Positions 10,591 through 20,600 of a DNA stretch of 64,000 nt are shown here, in pieces. The notes under the pieces were generated by a model. The model worked only from the letters and a program-made list of their open reading frames with translations, was not told where the DNA came from and searched no databases. This stretch comes from Luidia sarsii (Eukaryota > Echinodermata > Asteroidea > Paxillosida > Luidiidae), in NCBI GenBank assembly GCA_949987565.1, contig OX465110.1:15974394-16038393 (forward strand), in the 5' to 3' direction. The first letter of the stretch is position 1; every line of letters begins with the position of its first letter. Made by a program: the position numbers and the translations under genes.

Positions 10591-11396
10591 GTGAGCGATC
10601 TCCACTGCGACCGTCCTATTCTCCCCTTTCCTATCCTTCCCCCTTTCACACTATTTTGTCTATTCGTAATCGTTCTGTATATCATAGTGACCAGCACCGT
10701 AAGCACTGTGAACATTTATGGACAGATTTTGGTTTGATACCCTCACCGTAAAAGGTTGGGGAAAAACCGTAAATCCGCAACTTACAGACCAACTGTTATT
10801 ATAAAGAGAAACGACACTTGCCCCTAAAAAAATGGACTTGCAGTTTTACCCGAATTCATGATTTTGTGACGCGTATTTGTCAACCGGGCGACGGTCAGCA
10901 GAGTGACAGTCTCGGGCACTGTGTACAGAACATGCACTTCACTATTCATACATACGCCCCACACATACGTGCCACAATATCATGACTATTGGGAAAACAG
11001 TAAGTCCAATTTTTTCGGCAAGTGGGTGTGTCAGACCATGGGTATTAATTACGATTGGGGGTTTAATTTGAGTTTAGATTTGTTTTCCCCATACTTTTAC
11101 AGTAAGGCTAAACGCAGTGGCTGTGTTTACGGCAGTCGTCCATGTGGTTCCCTGACGTACTTTGCAATATTTGTCAGGATGTTTAGCTCTTGGAACCAGA
11201 CTATCAACGAATAGTCTGGTTCAACCAGCCTGCAATGCTGACGAATACTTTCAGGTGAGGGAACCACACGGACGACTGCCGTTACAATAGCCACTGCGTA
11301 AAAGAAAACACCCCTCGGACTGTCAGGAACAATGTGCAGATTCTTATTAGGCCTACGCATTATATTTTCTTATTTTCTGTCCCTTGACGTTTCTTT

Positions 11397-11567
11397 GCCG
11401 TGCTCGACCTGATAAACACTGAGTGCTCCGTTCTTTTCCCGATGCCATCAGTCATCGGGCAAAGCACTGAGCATTCAGTGTTTATCACGTCGAGCAGGGT
11501 AAAAAAAAAAAAAAAAAAACCTCAATGAATTACATTCTACTCGACGCAAACATAATGTTATAGCTTT
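11397..11567 (+). mobile_element. SINE family 2 tail with an inverted copy in front (fold-back)
   Basis: The right part carries CATCGGGCAAAGCACTGAGC, TTTATCACGTCGAGCAGGG, a poly(A) run, CTCAATGAATTACATTCTAC and a TCGACGCAAA end. This is the same order as at 37560-37670 and 51120-51232. The left part (about 11397-11447) is an inverted copy of the same tail (GCTCGACCTGATAAACACTG...). No tRNA-like head is present here. Confidence 0.6.
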
Positions 11568-11865
11568 ATTTTCTGTCGCCAGGTAAAACGTTCGCTTGTC
11601 GTGTTGTGCCAACTCCACAGTGTCTGTCAAAAAAACACCATCCCACGCGTACGCGCGATTAGACTCGTCTCAAGTCGCCAAATCCTGCGACACGGATTTT
11701 GATGCCACCAAGAAAAACCCAATACTGAAAACATTTTGACCAGTGTGTGGTTAAAAATTTCGATCGTTTAACTGTATAGTATGCCATAACAATTCCCACA
11801 CTCCTTTTGGCCAAACATTTTGGGTATCTGATATTTAAAAATGAAGATGATTTTGATTAAAAGTG

Positions 11866-12165
11866 ATATACAAAAATGTTGCAAACTGCTTACTGACTAA
11901 AATTAATAAAATGCAAATCTCACTTAGTGGGCCTGACGTTTCGATCCTAGCAGGACCTTTCTCAAAGGCAGAGAAAGGTCCTGAGAAATGTCCTGCTAGG
12001 ATCGAAACGTCAGGCCCACTAAATTTTTAGATGATTTTGATATGATATACCAAAATGTTGCGAACTGCTTACTGACTAAAATCACCAAAATGCAAATCTT
12101 AAAATATTTAGTGGGCCTGACGTTTCGATCATAGCAGGACCTTTCTCAAAGGCAAAGGCATGATT
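11866..12165 (+). mobile_element. Two SINE family 1 tails in tandem, the first folded back
   Basis: The unit TTGCAAACTGCTTACTGACT, AAAATGCAAATCT, GTGGGCCTGACGTTTCGATC, AGGACCTTTCTCAAAGGC occurs at about 11878-11972 and again at 12057-12156. After the first copy its end is repeated in reverse (GGTCCTGAGAAATG, CTGCTAGGATCGAAACGTC, about 11966-12020), making a hairpin. The same module recurs at 4159, 21730, 31245, 48850, 62700 and 63775. Confidence 0.7.
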
Positions 12166-12920
12166 TTGATTAGTTACAAAAAAAAAGGGTTTTATAAGAT
12201 TCTCCTAACTACACAAACCTTTGCATAGCATGTTACTTATAAGCAGAATTTTTGATTGTGCTTTGTATAGCTCTAGTTATATTCTGTGCCCATAGTCGTT
12301 CAGATCTCGCGGCACCGTCCTATGGTAAATCTATGGTAAATCTGTAAAAAAAAAAGGTTGACTTTGGGATCGAGAACGATTATCATCTTCTTTGCGGGCT
12401 GGAAATGCGTCTAAGAATCGGCACGCGTTATTAAATCTACCCTATACCTTACATAATACAGCTCCCTCTAGCTCTCAAAATAAAAGCACACCTATTCATC
12501 TCCGACAATAGTGCGAGGGGGGAATATCTTTGTCCACGCTTTCAGCACATTCCCAGCGAGGCCGCTGCAGTATAGAAACATCTCTATACCGTGCCCCCGC
12601 CCCCTACCTCGCCCTCGTGGGAGGGCCGGTGGAGTTGCCATAGCAACCCATCAGGGAGATGAGCCGGCATCCTCATAGCCCGTCGAGTGTAGTAGCGGCT
12701 GTTCTTATGCCGTACCGCGTGTGCCGTACATGCAGGGCGTGCGAGGCATGCACAGAGTGTAGCCCGTTGTACGCGTCGTATTATTACACCCGTATCAGCT
12801 GCGCACGGCACAGTCCGCGCACGTTGACCGCCACACACACACACACACGACAAGGCGGTCCGCGGACGGGTTACCAAACCGAAGCCGACTCAGCCCGGAT
12901 CCATTAGCGCCGGTTGCTCG

Positions 12921-12984
12921 TTATAAATGACCTTTGTTTTATCCCTCCGTTGGGTGGCGGCGGCGGCCCGCTAATTGAGCAAAG
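12921..12984 (+). promoter_or_regulatory. Putative core promoter of CA8 (TATA-like)
   Basis: TATAAA lies at 12922-12927, about 60 bases before the CA8 start codon, in a GC-rich stretch containing GGCGGCGGCGGCCCG. A transcript starting 25-30 bases further on would have a 5' leader of about 30 bases. This rests on position and motif only. Confidence 0.3.
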
Positions 12985-13054
12985 ATGCATAGCATGTCGG
13001 TGGTGGAGACGGTGGACATGGCGGACGGCGTGGAATGGCGGTACATCAACGACG
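12985..13054 (+). CDS. CA8: CA8 exon 1 (start codon, N terminus)
   Basis: It opens with ATG at 12985. An in-frame second ATG lies at 12994 and a third at 13018 (M-A-D-G-V-E-W), the last resembling the start of vertebrate CA8. I use the first because the frame is open and no better context is evident; the true start could be 13018, which would shorten the protein by 11 residues. The exon ends after 23 codons plus one base at GACG/GTATGT. The G-V-E-W-x-Y element matches the N-terminal CA8 motif. Confidence 0.85.
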
Positions 13055-14630
13055 GTATGTGTAGCTCGGTCTCTGTCTGTCTGTCTGTCTGGCTGGCTGT
13101 CTCGAGCTGTGTCTCTTGTCTTTCTGACCCGTACCCGCGTGCGCCTCTCGGATCCATACACGTCCTCTCCGCTGCAGTCACGTTGCATCTTCTGTCAGCG
13201 CTCGTCAATGTTAGATGCCGTAGGCCAGAGAGCATTCGCCACGGCTTACACGCGGCCCTGTACCATGTGCGGCTCTCCCGTTTTATCGCGTGAGAATACG
13301 ACACTTGGTTTGGGGGGGGGTACGGAGAAGGGGGGGGGTGGTAGCCTGCTACGCTGATATCTGGGATTATGCACATTCACACGCATGCAACGTATCCCGT
13401 CCACCCCTGCGATTAAATAACATGCGGTTTAATTACCACAAGTGTACAGCGCTGTCTAATTAAAAATACTGCTTTAGCGATTGGGGGGGGGTGACCGGTA
13501 TGGAACCCGGTTATTAACCCGCGTTGAAATGAAATAGAACATAATACAAAGACTTCTATCAAATAACATTGTATTATTTTCAAAATTCAGTCTCTACAGC
13601 TCGCAGTTTTCCCTCCTTTTATTTAGCATGGCTCGGTTTTTGCATCGAAATGAAGCCCTTTAACTTGAATTCACGTCAGCTGTGAAATAATTATGGGGCG
13701 ACGCGGCTGGATTAGTGTGACGGGAAAAAATATCGTCGCGGGAAATGTGTTTTTTTTCTTCTCTTCCAATTGTATCTGGCCTTAATAATTATAACAATAT
13801 CCATTGTCTATACCGACGGATTCATGACTGCGTGAATTATTTTCTATAATTATACGTTGAATGCGTTTACCCGTACTGACGGAATACCTACTCACTGTGC
13901 GATACGAATCGTGTGTATGATTACCGCCAGATTATGTATCTTGCAGTACCATTACAAAGTGTGGGCGGTGAATTTGGCGCCTTGTGGAGACCTAGTCCAA
14001 TAGGTTGAGTAGGTCTCCGCAGGGAATTATTGTAAAGGCGTATCTAGGTCTCCACAAGGTTTTCACGACACTGATACAACTCACAAACGGGAATTTTGTG
14101 ATGGGTAAGAATAATATAGTCGCAAATTGAAGCGTTATTTATATAAGGGACATAGGTCCACGGTACAGATCCCAGGAAAGTGAATGTGGTTAAAATGAGA
14201 GCATTTTTGAGACATCCTTTCTCACTCGGTTGTATACTGCACGATAACAAGGCAATGTCTCCACAAGGATACACAAAGTAATGGGTGTGGGTGTTTCTTG
14301 TGTAACACACAGCGGTCGATTCTCCTCATTACTGATTCTGTTATCATCCATTATTTATTTTTTTTAAAGGCAAAACAAATGGTAGCTCTATTGCACGGCC
14401 CTAAGGGACTGAGTGACCCGATGCCATATGCAACTCCCATTTATACGTTTGGGGAAAACATAACATATAGATGGCAGTAAAAAAAATATCAATATTAATA
14501 TCGGACTCTGCATGAAAACGCGCACAGTCATGGCCATGGAACAAGCAAGCCCGTCACCCGAAAGAGACTGACACTTAAATATGGAATTGTGAGAGATAAT
14601 TGCTTAAACAAAATTGACATGGCAGATGGG

Positions 14631-14693
<63 letters not shown>

Positions 14694-17600
14694 AGAGAGA
14701 GAGAGATAAAGAGAGAGAGAGATAAAGAGAGAGAGAGAGAGAGAGGGAGAGGGAGAGGGAGAGGGAGGGAGAGAGAGAGATAGAGATATAGAGAGGGGAG
14801 AGAGAGAGAGAAAGAGGGAGAGATGGAGAGAGAGAGACAGAGAGAGAGGGAGAGAGAGAGAGAGAGGGGGAGAGGGAGGGTGGGAGAGATAGAGAGAGAC
14901 GGGGATTGTCCAGATTGTCGGTATTGTCAGGGATGTGAACGCAAAGAAAACTCTGTAAATTAGCATTTTTTACGCTGTACTGATGGCTTTAATATTTGGG
15001 GAATAATTTCTGCCTCTCTAAATGTAAAGAGTGAATAATCCACTCGCACTTTCTCTATCATCCTCTTACCTTCCTTTCCCGTCTCTCTGTCTCTTCACCT
15101 CTCTCCTCCTCTCTCCTCCTCTCTCTCCACCTCTCTCTCCACCTCTCTCTCCACCTCTCTCTCCCTCTGCCCCCTCTCTCTCTCTTGACCTCTCACTCCC
15201 CCACTCTCTCTCTTCCTCTCTCTCCACCTCTCTTTCTCTCTTCCTCTCTCTCCACCTCTCTCTCCTCGCCCCTCTGTCTCCCCTAGCCCTTCATCTCTTT
15301 TCCCCAATCACCTCTCTCTTATTTTGTTGCTCTCTCTATCTCGATATCTCAGTCCCCTCTCTCTCTCAGTCTCTCTTCCCATCCCTATATCTCTGTATCC
15401 ATTTCTCTTGCTCTCCCTCCCTCTTCTCTCACACTGACCCTATCTCCCTTTCTCTCTCGGACTCCCTCCGGCCTCTGTCTCACTGTGTCTGTCTCGCCAT
15501 CCTTTCTCTGTCCCTCCACGACATGTCTCAAGCCAACAGCAATCTCTCAATTGATATAAGTGACGTCAGCAGTCATGGTTCGCCGTGTACTCGCCTTTAT
15601 TATAACTCCACTAACGGCCCCCGGCGCCACATAATGCGCGTAATTCTCCATAATGCGTTCGGCATTTGCAACAAAATAAACAAAATGCACGCAAAATGAC
15701 ATCATCCACGGCGCATTAAGATCGCACGGATTAGCATGCCGCCTTGTCTATGATGTACAGCAACAACGTCGGCGCAGCGGTCTGCTCCCATCGTCATCGA
15801 CGAGAAATTCTCCTTACGTCCAGATTAAAAAATATACACGGTCCCCGTATACCGTCCAACACGACCCCTGATGGGAAGTGCAATCTGTTTCAGAAGAATG
15901 GGGGCAGTATACCCAAAACAAAAAGGTTGCGAACTAATGACTGGCTAAAGTGACCTGATGGCCTGAGAAGTTTCACTCTTTACAGCAGGACATTTTCACA
16001 AAGGCAGAAGGGACATTCAAATTGCGTGGAATCGGCCATGCAGCGCTCCCCCACATTTTTGGGTCACGGGACGGCCAAACCATTCTCCCTTTTTAGCGTG
16101 AGGATGGCGGGGGGCCGAGGGTTGGGAGAAGATGCGTGATATCATGCAGACTATTTCAAAGATTCACTCATGCAACATCTGGGTTTTCCTCGTGGCTTTT
16201 TGCTCTCGGCGTTTGTTGGACGCACGGATCCCAGATGGTATAAGCCCACTCTGCGCGATGCGCTACGGGCGTCTGTAAACGCCGTCAACCAGCGAGGCGC
16301 TGGTACCAAGCGCTGTTGCCCCGACAACGCACTTTGCATCCGGGCCCCTTGGCGCAGTAGCACTCGACTCCATACATTTCCCAGTGAATGTCACGGATTC
16401 CAATCGTTGTACTGCATTACATTCGTCCATTATGCGTTCGAGTTCACGAGAAAAATCATTTCTGCCTTTCGCCTTCACAAAATTTTATTATTTAGCCAAA
16501 TAAATGTGTTTAATGACGCGTATTAAGGAGTAATATAATATTGCTATTATCATTATCGGTGGGATCGCTTTGTTTGAAACAAAACAAATCTTTCTGGACT
16601 TTCATTTCATAATAATACGCAAGAACAGTTTCATTCAAACATTCCCATCTGTCCTGTTGGTAGGCTTACCTCGTGGTTGCCTTGTATTTGTCAACGTGAT
16701 AATGAATGGTTGTCTCATTATTGTGCACCAATGATCGACAATGTACCAGCAAATTGTAAGCATTTTTTTTTCACTATCTGTATGAATGACTGTCATAGAT
16801 TATAATCAATGACAAGAGAGAGGGAGAGATAACGAGACAATAGAGTGACAGAGGGACTGAGGGAGACAGAGAGAGGCAGAGAGAGACACATAGAGACGGA
16901 GAGAGACATATAAAGGGAGAGTCAGGCAGAGAAGGACAGAGAGGAACAGAGAGGGACAGAGAAGGACAGATAAGGACAGTTAGGGACAGAGAGGGACATA
17001 GAGGGACAGAGAGGGACAGAGAGTGGTAGAGCGGGACGTGAAAGGACAGAGGGGGCAGAGAGGGACAGAGAGGGACAGAGAGGGACAGAGAGGGACAGAG
17101 AGGAATAGAGGAGGACATCGAGGGAAGATAGTGGTAGAACGGAACGTGGAAGGACAGAGGGGGACTGAGAGGGACAGAGAGGGACAGAGAGGGACAAAGA
17201 AGGACAGAGAGTGGTAGAACGGGACATGGAAGGACAGAAAAAGGACAGAGAGTGACGAAGAGGGACGGAGAGGAACGGAGAGGGACGGAGAGGGACGGAG
17301 AGGAACATAGATCGACGTGGAGAAAGACTGAGGGAAAGACAAAGAGACACAAAGAGATGGACAGGGGACATAATAGATACACTATGAGGCACATACACAG
17401 AGGCAGACATACGGCGATAGAAAGAGATGAAGGACGAGGGAGACAGGGACAGAGGGAGCGGTAGGGGGTCAATAACAACTGTGCGTGGGTTTTAGGCCAT
17501 CGAGACAAACAAAGAGGCGCCGTGAATCTAGGATACTGAGAAGGAGGTTGTTGGCAGCCCCAACACCCAACGCCCTCCCCAATGAATAGCAAGCACCACG

Positions 17601-20600
17601 TCTGTGCAAGATTCACGATGGAGCCTCTCCGTGGAGAGTTAAACATTGTCACATCGCGCATTAAACACAAAGGCGGGATGCCCCGCATCTCATGATGCAA
17701 GCAGACCTCGACGATCTCAGGCAAAGAAACACCAACCACTTGGCGCTTTTCTATATTGCAGGTCATTGGCTATAATTATGTGACCCGGCACAGCGACATG
17801 AGGAATATCCCACCAAAACACTTTTCGAGTAAACAACGCCTGAAGTCAAAGTATCTTCTCAATTCGATAAAAAAAAAAAAAAAAAAGGATTTTTTTTTTT
17901 ATTTTCGGAAAGTTAATGTAAATATATATTGGAGGATATTATGTCCAAAGGATTTTTCCGAAATACGTCCCTAAATGTTGAAAAACAATGATTTTTTTTT
18001 TTGGGGGGGGTGTGTACTGTTTTCATGAAAATGTAAAGTTCCTGCCTTTTTAATTTGATATCATTTGAAAGCTAATGGTATACTCTTTCACATCATTAGA
18101 AAATCTCAAAATCTCAAATGTGGGGGTTATTCCTCATTATGCTGTGCCGGGTCACATATAGTCAAGTTGACTATTACAAGTCACTATTCAGGTCACTGGC
18201 TATAAAGGTCTTCAGAACCTTCGGCTGGAGGTCGACCCAATCTTTGATGTCGTCTGTCCACTGTCTTTTGGGACGACCCCGCGCTCTCTGGCTCCCTCTG
18301 CCGTTCCTTGGAGGACGCTGCCGGCCAGTGATCATCCAGTTCTCATCACGTGACCAAACCAGCGTAGCTTTTTGGATCTGTACAATGGACAGAAGGCCGG
18401 TGCAGTGAGTTATAATAAGAGGACCGACATATGACGCTCAACCACCGTCGTTGAGCCATGCTGGTACCCCGTAAATTGTGTGGGCACTATACAAGGACGT
18501 GTTTTGTAAACCAGCGTAGATTAGGCTTAGGGCGTTACGGTTAGGGTTATGGTTACGGTTAGAGTTAGAGTTCGGGTTGGGTTAGCGTTACTGATAGAGT
18601 TAGGATTAGGGTTAGGGTTAGGTTCAGGATTAGGGTTAGGTTCAGGATTAGGGTTGTTAAGGTTAGGATTAGGATTAGGGTTGTTTCATGCTTGTGCCTC
18701 TAACTACCTGAGAAATGAATGAATGAATGAATGAATGAATGAATGGGGGGAGGCCTCAGCAAAACCTGGCTTGGCGCATGCGCACTTATAGCTTAGCCAC
18801 TGTGGTTAAGTGTCATACGTCGTGACGCATATATGCCTCGGTGCAGTAGTTGCCAAATAATGTCCTCGTCAAAACCCTTGCTCGAACTCTGTTAGTGTAA
18901 CCCCTTCTTAATCCTTTTTCTCCCCCACCACCTCACACCCCGACTCTCCAGGCACTGCCGAGTGGGGGCTGCATTTTCCCGAGGCAAGGGGCGACTGCCA
19001 GTCGCCCATCAACATCAACTCGCGCCAGGCCGTGTTCGACAACAGCCTGAACAAGCCCAGCCTGAATGCCGACTACGCCCTCTGTCGGGAGTGCGAGATG
19101 ATGAACACGGGCAACACCGTACAGATCAGCGTCAAGTACAAACCGGGTGAGAAACCACGCGGGCCAATGGCGGGCAGTTGTTTCTGTATGCGACCCCATT
19201 AAAAGAAAACAATTTCATTCAGGGGCCTCTCATCCGAACTCAGTCTATGACCGTTTTCGAAATGAAGGCTTAGGCTCGGGCTTAGACTTCGATCGTTATA
19301 ATATCACAGGCATCTAAAAACATGCAGTTTCCCAGTTTCTTGGAGAATACCCTGTACCTATCAAGCCAGCAACCCTTCAAATTCGGAAACAAACCACAAC
19401 CTGGATTTTTCAGGAGAAGAAGCCTGAGCCCGAGCCTAAGCCTTCATTTCGAAAACGACCTATACATCGTGTCCGACTTCATCGGTTACGATGGCCGGGA
19501 GAACACACGTGCCTATGGGGAATGCACTGAGAAGGCGCTAGCTGGTATTTCCCCATAGACTCGTGCGTAAACTGAAGCCGTAGCTTATCCATTCGATGGA
19601 TTCTAGTCGTGATAGTGGCGCAGCAAGACTACGGGACACAGCAGTTCTCAGGGATACCCCTATGGTGAACACAGGGTACCAGATCGCATGAACTCCTTAC
19701 TACAAGTTTATGTTGTGATTCTAATGGTGTTGGTATGGTGCAGTGGAAATATCAGTTTTGGCGTCCATACTTAACAATAACAAACAAAAATGTATAATAT
19801 TTTGCTGTCATTTTACACTATTTGTGTTATAAGCAATTGTAATAAAAGCGTGCATCAAAATCAGTGCACCTGACTGCAGCAGTGCCATTAAAGAATGGCT
19901 TATCTCTGACAACAGCGGGCGCCCTGACACTTTAATGGAGACGTCAATACTTGGCGGCAAGTAAAAGTTTGCCCTGCTGCGCGATGCACGCAAAACAAGC
20001 AGTGGTCAAAACACGGGGTTCTTCTACAGGCCATTTTCTACAGGAAGTCTCCGTTTACGGGTAATCCTCTTTGTGATTTTTGATCAATATTTATTTCACT
20101 CTGCAGAAGGCGGAATGGCTGGACTCGGCAAGACAGAACCGCCGCCAAGATCGGGTAAATCCTCGACAATGCCATGCTCTTTTCGTTTCATTTTTTTTTA
20201 GTCGAATTCAAAATGGCGTACCAGTATTCAATATTGCTATGTCGTCTGCTGCTCCTAGCTGTGTCGATGCGGACAGCCTCGTCTGAAGTCCGGGAAACAG
20301 GAATTGCTTACACTTTAAAATGCCTCAGCAGACACTTTTGTGCAAGCACCCGCAATTATTTTTTTTTTAACTCGGCAGGACATTACCCCCCAGACAGTTA
20401 CAAGAGCATTATCTGTAGAAATGAAGGGGTTGTTCATTGCTGTGGTGCAGATAAGTGGAAAGGGTGATCAAAGTCACGCGATGTGTCGTTGCTGGTGGCG
20501 TCGTTTCGGTTGCTAACTGCTAACCTTCATCAGGCAACTGTTGCCTGATGAAGTTTAGCAGTTAGCGACCGAAACGTCGCCAGCAGCAACGACACATCGC

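Larger units (their letters stand above)
10591..12920. other. Region between the candidate exon and the CA8 promoter
   Basis: About 2.3 kb. Apart from the two SINE-related repeats listed (11397-11567 and 11866-12165) I see no exon. Composition shifts from AT-rich to GC-rich after about 12540. A short (CA)n run lies at 12832-12848. Confidence 0.5.
13055..18951. other. CA8 intron 1 (5.9 kb)
   Basis: It begins with a (CTGT)n run at 13070-13100. It then holds a fold-back at 13979-14061, GA and CT tracts, a GACAGAGAGG minisatellite, an MITE, a LINE fragment and a TTAGGG-like block. The stretch 13400-13960 is AT-rich, looks unique and has no repeat that I can name. It would be a reasonable place to look for conserved non-coding sequence. 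I see no nested gene. Confidence 0.7.

Noticed and set aside
20545..20600. Active hammerhead ribozyme in the 20453 palindrome
   Set aside because: CTGATGA and GAAA are present, but an extra A precedes stem II and I could not pair a stem III closing on a U-H cleavage site. Kept only as a structural resemblance.
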